This document shows positions 23,178 to 33,314 of a stretch of 64,000 bases of DNA, piece after piece. The stretch is from assembly GCA_934636825.1 (NCBI GenBank), contig CAKUBG010000001.1, forward strand, positions 1 through 64,000. Reading direction: 5' to 3'. This stretch comes from an uncultured bacterium (GTDB lineage: Bacteria; Vulcanimicrobiota; Xenobia; Xenobiales; Xenobiaceae). Both the position numbers and the translations under genes were made by a program. Numbering within the stretch: position 1 is the stretch's first letter; each line of letters opens with the position of its first letter. The notes beneath the pieces were generated by a model. It searched no databases. It was not told where the DNA came from and saw only the letters and a list, made by a program, of their open reading frames with translations.

Positions 23178-25817
23178 CTAAGCTTCTTCGGGAAGAGTTT
23201 CGGCCAATTCGACTTCAACTTCAAAGTGTTCGCCGTTTTCAATAGCAGCTTCAACTTTTACAACTTCAGCATCTTCAGCGCTTCCGGCCAAAAGTACGTC
23301 GGAGAGAGCCTGATCCAAAGCAGCCAGAGCGGCAGCCGAACCTTTGATAGTTAAGGTCTTGACGGGCCAACGCAATTTCTTCTGAGCCTTAGTTTTGGCT
23401 TGACGAATCTTGGAGAGCACTTCAACGGCGCAACCATAAATGTCTTCGAACTGAGGTTCGGGCACATCGAGTTCGGCAACAGTAGGCCAAGGAGAAGTGT
23501 GAATAGAGCGTTCGCGACCGGTTTCGGAAGCAAAGAGCCATGACCAAACTTCTTCAGTTACGTAAGGCAAACAGGGAGCGAAGAGGCGCAAAATAGTGCG
23601 CATAGCCAAGTAGAGAGCAGCTATAGCCGAGCGACGACCGGCGCTGTCTTCAGCTTCGTAAGAACGACGTTTGACCAATTCCACATAATCGTCGCAGAAG
23701 TTCCAGAAATCACCTTCAACAGCTTGAAGAGCAGCCGCATATTCAAACTTGTTGAAGTCGTCGGTAGCTTCTTTTACTACAGCACGCAAGCGAGCCAACA
23801 GAGCCTGATCTAAAGGAACAGTGACATTTTCTTTCGTCCAGTGCTCTTTGTAATCTAAGTTGGCGCTCAGCTGGCTAATAACAAAGCGGCTGGCGTTAAA
23901 GAGCTTAGTTACCAACTTGCGACCCAAGTCGAAAAGCTGAGGATCAAAAACTGTATCCGTACCTAAGCGGGCGCGAGCAGCCCAATAACGAACGGCGTCG
24001 GCAGAGTATTCTTCCAAGAAGGGCTTGGGAGTAACTACATTGCCTTTGGATTTTTCCATCTTCTTGCGATCAGGGTCTAAGATCCAACCGCTGATAACTA
24101 CGTGCTTCCAAGGAATGGTATTCTCGTGCATCCAAGCTTTTACGATAGTGTAGAAAGCCCAAGTACGAATAATTTCGTGGGACTGAGGACGCACGTCCAT
24201 GGGGAACAATTTGGAATGGCGATCTTCATCTACGCCCCAACCGCTGACAATTTGAGGAGTTAAAGAAGAAGTGGCCCAAGTATCCATTACGTCCGGATCG
24301 CCAATAAATCCACCGGGAATACCACGCTGTTCTTCTTTAAATCCGGGAGCAGGCTGACTCAAAGGATCGACAGGCAGCATAGAAGCATCGGCAAAAATAG
24401 GATTCTGATAGTCTACATTACCTTGCTCGTCTAAACGATACCATACAGGGAAAGGTACACCGAAGAAACGCTGACGGCTAATACACCAATCGTACTGTAA
24501 GCCTTCAATCCAGTGCTCGATGCGGCTGCGCATAAATTCGGGATGCCACTGAATCTTGCGAGCTTGCTCCAAGATACGGTCTTTGACATCTAAAACGCGA
24601 ATGAACCACTGTCTAGTGGTAACAAACTCTAAGGGAAATTCGCCTTTTTCGTAATATTTGACAAATTGTTTGGTGGGACGAGGCTCAGCTAACAAATCGC
24701 CACTTTCACGCAAAAGCTCAACGATCTTAGCTCTAGCTTGTTTGACGAACAGTCCTTCCAATTGAGCGTGAGCGGCATTGGCAGCTTCGGGATCTAAGCT
24801 CTGGAAAGGCTCTTGAGAATAATCGGCATGACCGATTTTGCCATCACGACCGATAAGCTGGCGCAAAGGCAAATCAGATTTACGCCAATACTCTACGTCG
24901 GCAGTGTCACCGAAAGTACAAACCATTAAGATACCGGTACCTTTTTCAGGATCGGCATGCTCGGCAGGCAAGATAGGCACTACGGCTTTAAAGATAGGCG
25001 TAATAGCTTTCTTGCCAAAGAGAGGCTTGTAACGCTCGTCGTCAGGATGGGCTACAACAGCAATGCAAGCGCCCAACAATTCAGGACGAGTGGTAGAAAT
25101 AGTAAATTCTCCGCCGCCTTCCACTTGGAAGCGCAAATCATGGAAGCGTCCTTCTCCCTCTTTATCTACCATTTCAGCCTGCGCTACGGCAGTACCGAAA
25201 CCGGTATCCCAAGCGGTGGGCAATTCAGCGTGATAGACGCGACCTTTTTTGACTAAATCGAGGAAAGAATATTGGGAAGCACGACGACAAGTATCGTTAA
25301 TAGTGCTGTAAGCCAAATTCCAGTCTACGGAAAGGCCGAGATGGCGCCACAGATCTTCAAAGGCTTTTTCGTCTTCTTTTGTAAGAGTAGTGCAAGCTTC
25401 GATAAAGTTGGGGCGGGAAACTTCCTTCTGAGGAACAGCAGCTTTCTTTTTGCCGCTGGTAACAGGCTGACGCTCCAATTTATAATCGGGATCGTAAGGC
25501 AAATTAGGATTGCACTTAATGCCAAAGACGTTTTGTACACGTCTTTCGGTAGGCAAACCGTTGTCATCCCAGCCCATAGGATAAGCAATATTTTTGCCCA
25601 ACATACGCTGGTAGCGTACAATCAAATCTTGGTGAGTATAAGAAAATACGTGACCGATATGTAAAGAACCGGATACTGTGGGAGGCGGGCTGTCTACGAC
25701 AAAAGTTTCTTCTCGAGGGCGGGAAGAGTCCCAATTATAAATTCCCCATTCTGCCCAATTTTTCGCCCATTCAGCTTCAGCTTCGGCGAACTGATATTTT
25801 TTGGGAATCGCTTTCAT
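23178..25817 (-). CDS. valS: valine-tRNA ligase
   Basis: Charges tRNA-Val with valine. Class I synthetase with HIGH in GSLHIGHVFSYTH and a KMSKS loop written KKMEKSKGNV, so the first Ser of KMSKS is Glu. The blocks DSPPPTVSGSLHIGH and YPMGWDDNGLPTERRVQN follow the ValRS type found in actinobacteria and rickettsiae rather than the E. coli type, and the usual C-terminal coiled-coil arm is replaced by an IleRS-like tail. The editing domain contains TTRPELLGACIAV. The ATG at 25817 (879 residues) has GGAGG 13 bases upstream; a TTG at 25859 has no ribosome site. Single gene. Confidence 0.95.
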   Translation of the reverse strand: MKAIPKKYQFAEAEAEWAKNWAEWGIYNWDSSRPREETFVVDSPPPTVSGSLHIGHVFSYTHQDLIVRYQRMLGKNIAYPMGWDDNGLPTERRVQNVFGIKCNPNLPYDPDYKLERQPVTSGKKKAAVPQKEVSRPNFIEACTTLTKEDEKAFEDLWRHLGLSVDWNLAYSTINDTCRRASQYSFLDLVKKGRVYHAELPTAWDTGFGTAVAQAEMVDKEGEGRFHDLRFQVEGGGEFTISTTRPELLGACIAVVAHPDDERYKPLFGKKAITPIFKAVVPILPAEHADPEKGTGILMVCTFGDTADVEYWRKSDLPLRQLIGRDGKIGHADYSQEPFQSLDPEAANAAHAQLEGLFVKQARAKIVELLRESGDLLAEPRPTKQFVKYYEKGEFPLEFVTTRQWFIRVLDVKDRILEQARKIQWHPEFMRSRIEHWIEGLQYDWCISRQRFFGVPFPVWYRLDEQGNVDYQNPIFADASMLPVDPLSQPAPGFKEEQRGIPGGFIGDPDVMDTWATSSLTPQIVSGWGVDEDRHSKLFPMDVRPQSHEIIRTWAFYTIVKAWMHENTIPWKHVVISGWILDPDRKKMEKSKGNVVTPKPFLEEYSADAVRYWAARARLGTDTVFDPQLFDLGRKLVTKLFNASRFVISQLSANLDYKEHWTKENVTVPLDQALLARLRAVVKEATDDFNKFEYAAALQAVEGDFWNFCDDYVELVKRRSYEAEDSAGRRSAIAALYLAMRTILRLFAPCLPYVTEEVWSWLFASETGRERSIHTSPWPTVAELDVPEPQFEDIYGCAVEVLSKIRQAKTKAQKKLRWPVKTLTIKGSAAALAALDQALSDVLLAGSAEDAEVVKVEAAIENGEHFEVEVELAETLPEEA

Positions 25818-26086
25818 ATTAACGAATAAGCCTCCAAAAGGTATTGACTGTGCGCTCAATTAAGAGCCAAAAATCTTTCTGTCTTTAAGAAAGCAAACTT
25901 TTGAACTTCGGCCTGTAGTTCCTTGTTACATTAAGTTACTTTTTGAATATTTTAAGCAGTGAAAACAGAAGTATAGTCTCATACAAATGTGAAATCCGTC
26001 ATAATAATCGTTTTTCGGCCCCACTTAAAGCTAAAACTGAATTGTGAAGGAAAGATCCTTAGAATCGCGGAAGGAAGCCGGTCGAT

Positions 26087-26587
26087 ATGAACCAACAGGC
26101 AGAAAAAAATTATCAGTCTACTCCTACTTTTAATTCGGCTATAGAAGAGCAGGCCTACGCAATTGCAGGGAAAGCCGGTCTGAGTTGTTTGCGCCAAACT
26201 GCACTAGATCAGACCATGCAAAATTTTTTTGTTACCTTAATCATAAACTATCTCAACAGAGAATTGGCCGAGCTGGAATGGCAAATAAAAGTAAAAGATA
26301 ACTTTTTCACCCTCACTTGGTTAGTAAACGGCGTCCGTAAAGAATGGCTTCAGTTGCGCTTTGCCCCTAGCTGCAGTCGCTGGCTGATTATGCGCCGTGG
26401 AGGATTGAAAGTTAAACCCGAATTAAATGGCCATACTTGGTTTCCGCACCAACCGGATCGCCCTTGTTTGTCTTTAAGTGATTGGTTGGGCCAAATCCGC
26501 AAATTATTAACTAATAGGTTTAATCAAAACCTTTCTTCTAAGCCCCAACAAACAGAAAAAGATGTTGCCATCTCCTCAAAGTCCTAA
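26087..26587 (+). CDS. conserved-looking protein of unknown function
   Basis: Unrecognised 166-residue soluble protein. AGGAAG lies upstream of the ATG. It has a helical N-terminal half and a strand-rich central part (IKVKDNFFTLTWLVNG, then KEWLQLRF), with a polar tail. It overlaps the start of the following permease gene by 26 bases, so the two are likely translationally coupled. No motif suggests a function. Confidence 0.65.
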   Translation: MNQQAEKNYQSTPTFNSAIEEQAYAIAGKAGLSCLRQTALDQTMQNFFVTLIINYLNRELAELEWQIKVKDNFFTLTWLVNGVRKEWLQLRFAPSCSRWLIMRRGGLKVKPELNGHTWFPHQPDRPCLSLSDWLGQIRKLLTNRFNQNLSSKPQQTEKDVAISSKS

Positions 26588-27818
26588 ATTTTTTCGCCAT
26601 TTATGTGATCTTTTTTGTGTAAAAGACAATCAAGGGCGGCTCTTATTTTCACGTTGGCTCAGCAGACTTTTGGTTTGCCCTTCTCCCTCTCCGACAGCTT
26701 TAGCGGTACGTTTTGTCCATAAAGAACTAGTCTTTTGTTTGGCGGCTTTGGCGGCGTTTCTTTCTTCTTTTTTTACTCAACCAAGTTTAAGCACCTATAT
26801 CGGCTATATCGATTTGCGTGTTTTGGAGTTGCTTTTTTCGCTTATGGCTGCAGCTGCCGGTTTGCAAAGAGTGGGATTCTTCCAAAATTTAGCTATTTAT
26901 TTGCGGCGCCGCTGCCATTCGGAAGTATGGTTGGCTAACTTTTTAGTTTTGCTGTGTTTTTTTTCGGCTATGTTTATTACCAACGACGTGGCCTTAATAG
27001 TGTTTGTGCCTTTTACGTTGCAAGTACTGCGCGGCACAAGCAAACAGCGCCTCATTTTTACTATAGTGATGGAAACTATAGCGGCCAATTTAGGCAGTAT
27101 GGTTACCCCTTTGGGCAATCCGCAAAATATTTTTCTTTGCTCTTTTTACAATTTAAGCATAAGGCAATTTTTAACTTTGACCATACCTTGGGGCCTTGCT
27201 TCTCTAGCCTTAATTGAGGCGGCTATATTTATAGAAGCTAAACTTTCCCCCTCAGAGGTTAAGCTTACTGACAACAACAAGGGCGAATTACCAAAGCTGG
27301 ATAAGGCTTTACTCTTGCGTTATTTTTTGTGCTTAGCATTGTGTTTACTTACTGTAGCCAAAGTAGTCTCTGCCCATTTCTGCGCAACCTTAATCTTGAT
27401 CTGGCTTGTGGCTGCTGATAGAGAATTGCTCAAACGTCTGGATTATGTGCTCTTACTAACTTTTGTATGCTTTTTTATCTTTGTAGGTAATACTGCCCAA
27501 ATAGAGCAAGTAAGAGAATGGGCCGAACACTTGTTGGCCGGGCGCGAATTGCTAGTCGGCGCCTTAGTTTCACAAATTATCAGCAATGTACCGGCTGCAG
27601 TTATGCTAGCGCCTTTTACTAAGCAAAGCACAGCTTTGCTTTTAGGTGTCAATTTGGGGGGCTTGGGCACTTTGGTAGCTTCGTTGGCCAGCCTTATTTC
27701 TTATAGGCTTTATATAGACGGCGCTAATGCCGATAGCAAAGCCTATCTATACACCTTTACTGCCTTGAATTTTGTCTTTTTGGCTATACTTTTAAGCTTG
27801 GCTTATTGTTTGCTTTAA
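26562..27818 (+). CDS. SLC13/ArsB-type anion permease
   Basis: Inner-membrane transporter of 418 residues with about ten hydrophobic segments. The first half carries FITNDVALIVFVPF and the reentrant-loop block NLGSMVTPLGNPQNIF, typical of the ion-transporter superfamily that includes ArsB and SLC13. The second half repeats the pattern with ISNVPAAVMLAPF and NLGGLGTLVASLASLISY. The substrate (arsenite, sulfate, dicarboxylate or Na+/H+) cannot be read. The start overlaps the upstream gene by 26 bases. A TTTTCCTAAGAAAA stem and T-run at about 27823-27850 may terminate it. Confidence 0.82.
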   Translation: MLPSPQSPKFFRHLCDLFCVKDNQGRLLFSRWLSRLLVCPSPSPTALAVRFVHKELVFCLAALAAFLSSFFTQPSLSTYIGYIDLRVLELLFSLMAAAAGLQRVGFFQNLAIYLRRRCHSEVWLANFLVLLCFFSAMFITNDVALIVFVPFTLQVLRGTSKQRLIFTIVMETIAANLGSMVTPLGNPQNIFLCSFYNLSIRQFLTLTIPWGLASLALIEAAIFIEAKLSPSEVKLTDNNKGELPKLDKALLLRYFLCLALCLLTVAKVVSAHFCATLILIWLVAADRELLKRLDYVLLLTFVCFFIFVGNTAQIEQVREWAEHLLAGRELLVGALVSQIISNVPAAVMLAPFTKQSTALLLGVNLGGLGTLVASLASLISYRLYIDGANADSKAYLYTFTALNFVFLAILLSLAYCLL

Positions 27819-27851
27819 GCTGATTTTCCTAAGAAAAGGCAGTATTTTTTA

Positions 27852-28478
27852 TCAGTGTTCTACTTCCCGCAAAGTAAGTCTATGCCAATACCAGCGCGGC
27901 AAATTGCCTCCTTGTCTAATAAACAAGCCCAGGACAAATAATCCCCAAAAAATGGATAAAATTCCACAAACAAGTCCTACCCAAGGGCACCAGAAAATAG
28001 CGGCTAAAAGCGCACATATAGAGAAGTCTTCCAATAAAGACAAGACCATAGTGCCCATAGAAGTGACACCGGGCGCCAAGTCTACCAGCCAAAGGCGAAC
28101 TAGCGGCTTAGACAAGTTGACCAAAAGAGCTGTCAAACCGCCCACACCAACGCCTAAGACAACTAAACCTATCCAATGTGAGCAAGTAATAATAGAAACA
28201 GCTAACCAAATGGCTATAGCGGTGCGCAGAACCAAACCACAGCTATCTAGAACATGGCCATAAACTCTGAATTTATCGACAATAATTTCGATAGCAGCCG
28301 CTAAAACAACTAAAGAGATAAAACGCCAATCGGCCATAAAATAGAAATTGGGATCGAGGAACAGCCAACCTAAATGGGCTAAAATAGATACAACCAACAA
28401 ACTTAGGCCGGCACGCACTCCGCAACAAGCAGAAATACCGAAGCTGAGAAAAAAGCTCCACCAGAAGGCTGCATCCAT
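27852..28478 (-). CDS. DUF4126-like membrane protein
   Basis: Integral membrane protein of 208 residues with about five hydrophobic helices. The opening GISACCGVRAGLSLLVVSILAHLG and the later IEIIVDKFRVYGHVLDSCGLVLRTA follow the DUF4126 pattern (an early GxRAGL block and a VDK/lifelong-charged helix). The start at 28478 has GGAGG upstream and avoids a 44-residue polar extension. Function unknown for the whole family. The gene is convergent with the permease. Confidence 0.7.
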   Translation of the reverse strand: MDAAFWWSFFLSFGISACCGVRAGLSLLVVSILAHLGWLFLDPNFYFMADWRFISLVVLAAAIEIIVDKFRVYGHVLDSCGLVLRTAIAIWLAVSIITCSHWIGLVVLGVGVGGLTALLVNLSKPLVRLWLVDLAPGVTSMGTMVLSLLEDFSICALLAAIFWCPWVGLVCGILSIFWGLFVLGLFIRQGGNLPRWYWHRLTLREVEH

Positions 28479-28568
28479 AGCTTTTTCTATTCCTCCCAAA
28501 AAAAATTTAGGCCACTTCAACGATGTAGGCTGATATTGTAACACAAAAAATAGACTGTGAAACAAAAA

Positions 28569-28596
28569 GGACACTTTGTTAGTGCACAAAGCGTCC
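28569..28596 (-). terminator. terminator of the coiled-coil protein gene
   Basis: GGACACTTTGT pairs with ACAAAGCGTCC (one wobble/mismatch) around TAGTGC. On the minus strand it is followed by TTTTTGTTT. Confidence 0.75.
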
Positions 28597-28677
28597 TCTT
28601 TATTAGGCAAAGATAGCTAAAATCTTACTTAAATATCGAAAAAATTAGCTTACTTTTCCAGCGAAAGCTGCCTAAAA

Positions 28678-29589
28678 CTAGAAGGAAAACTCCATAGAGA
28701 GATCATCTAATTGATAACCTTCAAAGTTTTGGATCTTGGCATTCATTTGCTCACGCATCTGGGCAATTTGCTCTTTCATCTGAGCATTGTAATTGTTTAC
28801 AGCAGTCTGTTCGGGGCTATGGGCAACAACATCGCGAGCAGTGGCCAAGTGACCTTTGCAAGCGCTTTCATAAGTATCGGCCATACCTTTAAGAGCCGGA
28901 GGTAAAGTCTGGCGCATAATATCAGCGTCAGCAGAAATGCTGGCATTTTGAGACTCGATATTGGCTCGTGTAATCAGTTCTTGGAACTTAGCTTGGCCAT
29001 CTTCAGAGCTCATATACTCATTCATCTTGTTGTAGTCAGAATAGAGTTCGTTAAGTTGCTTGCTAGCATCCATATTGGTATAGTCTTCGTCTTTATCCAA
29101 AGCGGCCAACTGGGCTTGATACTTAACTTCTTTTTCGTAAGCAGCACGGGCGGCAGCACTCTTAGAATCTTCGGGCACGCCTTCAAGAATTTTGGGCTGA
29201 CCATTCTCAAAGATAAGGTTGCCATCGTCGTCTACAGCGTAGCTATTTTTGGAGAAATATTCGCTCTTAGCCAACTCAACTTTGTCAGCTTCTCTCTCCA
29301 TTTCAATTTGAGCTCTCTTGTTTTCTTTCTCTTCGAGCTTGCTCAAATCCAAAATAGATTGCTGCATTTCGGCTTGATTACCAAAAACGCTGAAAGAATT
29401 GGTGGTATTTTCGGGAACTTCCACGCCGCAAGCTTCTAATTTTTCGCGCAAATCGTTGATAGCGGCAGAATAATCTACACCGGCTCCGGTACCACACTCT
29501 TTATTAGTACTATCGAAGCTTTTAACTAAAGAAGTAAGGGAAGAAAAACCGCTTCCCATAATGCTGGCTAAATTGCCGATTCCGTCCAT
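28678..29589 (-). CDS. coiled-coil protein of unknown function, no signal peptide
   Basis: Unrecognised 303-residue protein with a strong ribosome site (AAGGAGG, eight bases before the ATG). The N-terminus (MDGIGNLASIMGSGFSSL) is Gly/Ser-rich and uncharged; no Sec signal is present. Residues ~75-115 and ~250-290 are charged heptad-like helices. The middle is acidic and Ala/Glu/Lys-rich. Small, Ser-rich, coiled-coil proteins without signal peptides can be structural or secretion-system substrates, but nothing here decides this. The 1167-residue orphan protein is its upstream neighbour, 125 bases away. Confidence 0.65.
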   Translation of the reverse strand: MDGIGNLASIMGSGFSSLTSLVKSFDSTNKECGTGAGVDYSAAINDLREKLEACGVEVPENTTNSFSVFGNQAEMQQSILDLSKLEEKENKRAQIEMEREADKVELAKSEYFSKNSYAVDDDGNLIFENGQPKILEGVPEDSKSAAARAAYEKEVKYQAQLAALDKDEDYTNMDASKQLNELYSDYNKMNEYMSSEDGQAKFQELITRANIESQNASISADADIMRQTLPPALKGMADTYESACKGHLATARDVVAHSPEQTAVNNYNAQMKEQIAQMREQMNAKIQNFEGYQLDDLSMEFSF

Positions 29590-29714
29590 CGAAAGCTCCT
29601 CCTTAAGAAGAATTTTAGTTTAGCCTTATTATCACTGAAAGCACGGCGCTTGTAAATGAACTAAGGATTTTTTTACAGAAAAATTTCCGGTTTATCAAGG
29701 CTTAAAGACTTTTT

Positions 29715-32700
29715 TTAGCAACTTTCCAGAAAAGAAGGAAGTTTATAACGGCTGTTCTTTCTAAGTCCCAAAAGAATGGTTACAACTTTGGCATTTTGCT
29801 CTTTCTTCAGAGCGAAAGTTTCCGCGAAATTGGCTGCCAAATTTTCCAAAGTGAGACAAACTTTGCGCCTTTGCTCCGCAGGAACAATCTCTTTATTGTC
29901 AGCAGAAATTAGTCCCTCTGAATGCTTTATTTCAGGATCGAAACCACAATCAGCTTGCTTAGCTTTAATCACTTTGGCATAGATATATCCCAAAGTTTCA
30001 TACAAAATACGATTGTCGGCACTAAAATGCAAAGCCATACAAAAGCGGAAGTCGACGAAGGAGACCCACTCTCCATTATCAACATTGAATACTTCGCAAG
30101 TACCTAAGTCTATAGCTTCTCCATCTTTAGTGCCATAAGGACAGCGACAAATAACCGGCAAAGAAGAAGCTTCAAATTCATCGGTACGCAAAGGCGGAGG
30201 GATCAGAGAAGCCAATTTGATGAAGAATGGATCGGATCCAGGCTCTAAGCGACGGCCGCCGGGCAATTGGAAAATGTCTAATTCACGTACTGCCACTTCA
30301 TTGTTGGACGTACTTTCATAGCCTGGCAAGTAGTTGCAAAAGCTGTCAAATAAATTCATGCCATATTCACGATTGCTCAATGACATGTTGCGAGCGGCCA
30401 AAAAATTATGCCAAGCGGCGACTAACTTCTGACGCTGCACATTAGCAAAATTGGGAGGCAGAATTAAATAAGGACGGGACTGAGCTGCATTTTCGCGTTG
30501 GAAAGCGCCATCTACTTTGATCATGTAGCGACCGAGCAACTTAATTTTTGGCTCTTCACCTCTGATATTGGCCAAAGCGGGAGCTTCCAAAGTTTTTTCT
30601 TTTGAATCTTTGTTTGGATCGTCAAGCCAGAGACGCACTCGCTCGGCAGCCTCTTCGGCAGCTTCTGCTTCCAAAAGATCAACAATATCGGCGCGTTCCC
30701 AGCCTTCGCAAACTACTTCGGCAGGGAAATGGACGCCTAAAGACAGAGAAAGCCAAGCCAAAGCTTCAGCAGCAGCTCGACCAAACTGTCTATTGTTGAG
30801 AAGCGAGCGCAATTTATCTGCCGAGCGATCGCAACTATCTTTGACCGCAATTAAAGGAGCTGCAGCCAGTAAACGACAAGCAACTTGCCCTTCAGCTTCA
30901 GAACAATTGCCCAGGATGGCAAATAAGCCATCTTGCATCTTACGACGCAATTGAGCCGGATTCCATAAAATTTGTTGAGAATTTAAGATTGATCCTGGTT
31001 TATTGAAAATGCCGTAAATAACCATCATAGCCGCTACTTGGCTTAAAGTGGGCATTTTCAGAGCTTCAATAAGTTTGGGAGCTAATTGCAAGTTGCCATG
31101 TAACTCGTGTTTCTCTGAACCTAACAAAATAGAAAGGCGCCAGCAAGCAAAGCGTTCCACAGCTCCTTCCAAAGAGACCACAAACTCTTCAGAGCGGAAT
31201 AAACGACGCAAAATAGCCAAAGCATCTTTATCTTGGGCTATTGAAACTAAAGAAACGTCCTCGGAGAGCGCAACTTGACTGCCTTTAAAGCAAGCTTCCA
31301 AAGATGGCTCCAAGACATTTTCATCTTGTACTAAACCGGCCAGCAATTTTTGGCTACTTTCATACACTCGTCCCATAAAACCTTTAAAACGAGGAAATTC
31401 TGCAATTTCACCGGTAAAAGTTAAACCGCTCTCGGGAGGAGCGACAAAGCTTTCAGCACTATCAGCTTTTGCGATAAAGCGATAAGAAATAGCTCCCTTT
31501 TCATCAGTATAAGCTGCAACAATATTAACTTTGCCCACCAATTTATCGGCACTGCTTTTGATAATTCTGCCTACAACTCGATTGTGGAATCGGTAAGCCT
31601 CGTATCCCTCTATAAATCCGTGGCGTCCGACTACAGAGAAAGGCACTTCACCAACTTGACGAGCGCTGAATATTGTCCAACGCAATCTCTTTTGTTCGTC
31701 GATAAAACAACTCAAAAGGGGTAATCCCTTTTGTAAAAATACCGACATATCTAAAGTAGAAACTTTTTCCAAAATAGGCAAACCGATAATAATACAACCG
31801 CTGAAAGAATATTTTTCAGCACAAAGCTTTTGTAATTCTTTGCTGTCTTTTACGTAAAGGTTTTTAGCTAAACCGCTTTGCGTATCTAAGAAAGAGGCCA
31901 AAGCTCCTTTATTGCTGAGAGACAACAACTTGCTAAAATCGTGCAAGGTGTCTTCGCACTTATCACCTGTTAAAGTTAAACCAACTAAGTTAAGTCCGAA
32001 AGCACGCCCCACAACCAGCATAGAATAAAGAGAATGCTCGCTCAGGTAAGTCTCCGGCAAGAATTGCTCTATAAGATCTTCGTCGATAATTTTGGCTTTC
32101 AAATCGGTATAAAGACAAAAAGCCGAAAGAGTACCGGGAGTAATTTTTTTGCCATAAGCTTCAAACAGCGAACAGAGAGCACATTGTTCAAAGGCTGGAT
32201 CTTCTTTTTCTGGTACCAACTCCAACAATCTATGCAAAACCGCAGCGGTTTCTTCACTGCCACCATCCTCAGCTATATCACAAACGGTTGAGCGAAAAGT
32301 TCGCTGTTTTATGGTTATACCCAGAAAATTACAAACTTCTTTTATATCTTTATCTTGCTCAGTAGCCTCATTTTCAGTGAAAAATACTTCAACGGCCCGA
32401 TAGCTCAAAGGACTAATCTTTACAGTATGCTTTTTGTCCAAACTGGTTTTAAGTTCATTTTTGCTCAACTTCTTGGCAAAAATATCGGCTAGTATGCAAG
32501 TGGCCGCCAAAATATTTGCATTGATAAGTAAGCCTTTATGGTGCAAACTATCATTCAAAGCGACAATATCGCAATTTAAAAGATCTTGACTATCGGCGAA
32601 GTTGTCTCTAATAAAATAAACCGTCTCCAAAATAGATTCATTTTGGGAATGGCGCATCAATCCCAACAAACAACTGTACACTGTGCGGTTTGGCTTAACC

Positions 32701-33218
32701 ACCGTAGCTAAGAAGTCAACCATTTGGGCTACGGAAGGGATTTTGATACTCTTGGGTTCATGAGAACAAGTTTCGGTAAAATCGAGAACCGGACAATCTT
32801 CATCCAATTCGACAAGATAGCGCACCGATTCAGAGCCAAAGCGAACTTGAATATCCAGTCCTTGGCGACCGCCATATCCCTTAATACATTCAGTTTTTTC
32901 GATTTTTAAAGGTTGGGTGAAATCAATGTCTGCAACTGATTTGATACAAGTAACTAAAAAATCGGCACTAAATTTATATACAGAAGCGGAAGCTCCGGCG
33001 CGTTCACGCTGCGATACTTCCGGTTGATTTAAAATAAGCTCGCGAACCCTAAAAAATGGTTGTGCTTCATTGCCTAGACAGAAAACGACTCCACCATCAG
33101 CGTCGCGAAGGAGGGAGAAACCGGCTTCCGTTGCCTTATAGCCGGTAAACATATTACTTTCTGCCTGGGCAGTCTTTTTTTTGCGAAAAATATTTTTCAG
33201 AACCCGAAACATTGCCAT
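29715..33218 (-). CDS. large orphan protein, 1167 residues, unknown function
   Basis: I recognise no domain. There is no signal peptide, no membrane helix and no low-complexity tract; composition is that of a globular, helix-rich cytoplasmic protein. The first ~16 residues are very basic (FRVLKNIFRKKKTAQ). A strand-rich centre (about 500-640) has blocks such as RWTIFSARQVGEVPF and FIAKADSAESFV. Cysteine pairs (VICRCPYGTKD) occur near residue 1050. No Walker, HD, nuclease or protease signature is evident. Its start is either the ATG at 33218 or the ATG two codons later; AGGCAGGG is upstream. It lies 96 bases after lipA and may belong to the same transcript. Confidence 0.8.
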   Translation of the reverse strand: MAMFRVLKNIFRKKKTAQAESNMFTGYKATEAGFSLLRDADGGVVFCLGNEAQPFFRVRELILNQPEVSQRERAGASASVYKFSADFLVTCIKSVADIDFTQPLKIEKTECIKGYGGRQGLDIQVRFGSESVRYLVELDEDCPVLDFTETCSHEPKSIKIPSVAQMVDFLATVVKPNRTVYSCLLGLMRHSQNESILETVYFIRDNFADSQDLLNCDIVALNDSLHHKGLLINANILAATCILADIFAKKLSKNELKTSLDKKHTVKISPLSYRAVEVFFTENEATEQDKDIKEVCNFLGITIKQRTFRSTVCDIAEDGGSEETAAVLHRLLELVPEKEDPAFEQCALCSLFEAYGKKITPGTLSAFCLYTDLKAKIIDEDLIEQFLPETYLSEHSLYSMLVVGRAFGLNLVGLTLTGDKCEDTLHDFSKLLSLSNKGALASFLDTQSGLAKNLYVKDSKELQKLCAEKYSFSGCIIIGLPILEKVSTLDMSVFLQKGLPLLSCFIDEQKRLRWTIFSARQVGEVPFSVVGRHGFIEGYEAYRFHNRVVGRIIKSSADKLVGKVNIVAAYTDEKGAISYRFIAKADSAESFVAPPESGLTFTGEIAEFPRFKGFMGRVYESSQKLLAGLVQDENVLEPSLEACFKGSQVALSEDVSLVSIAQDKDALAILRRLFRSEEFVVSLEGAVERFACWRLSILLGSEKHELHGNLQLAPKLIEALKMPTLSQVAAMMVIYGIFNKPGSILNSQQILWNPAQLRRKMQDGLFAILGNCSEAEGQVACRLLAAAPLIAVKDSCDRSADKLRSLLNNRQFGRAAAEALAWLSLSLGVHFPAEVVCEGWERADIVDLLEAEAAEEAAERVRLWLDDPNKDSKEKTLEAPALANIRGEEPKIKLLGRYMIKVDGAFQRENAAQSRPYLILPPNFANVQRQKLVAAWHNFLAARNMSLSNREYGMNLFDSFCNYLPGYESTSNNEVAVRELDIFQLPGGRRLEPGSDPFFIKLASLIPPPLRTDEFEASSLPVICRCPYGTKDGEAIDLGTCEVFNVDNGEWVSFVDFRFCMALHFSADNRILYETLGYIYAKVIKAKQADCGFDPEIKHSEGLISADNKEIVPAEQRRKVCLTLENLAANFAETFALKKEQNAKVVTILLGLRKNSRYKLPSFLESC

Positions 33219-33314
33219 CCCTGCCTTTCGCTAAACGTATTCAACAGTTTTCCTGTGCAAAAATAATAAATAGGCTCAGTCGATTGTTTTAGTTTAGGCT
33301 GCAAAATTAGGCCA

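Noticed and set aside
28948..29439. A 163-codon plus-strand frame rich in hydrophobic residues
   Set aside because: It is antisense to the coiled-coil gene; its hydrophobicity mirrors the Glu/Lys codons of that gene.
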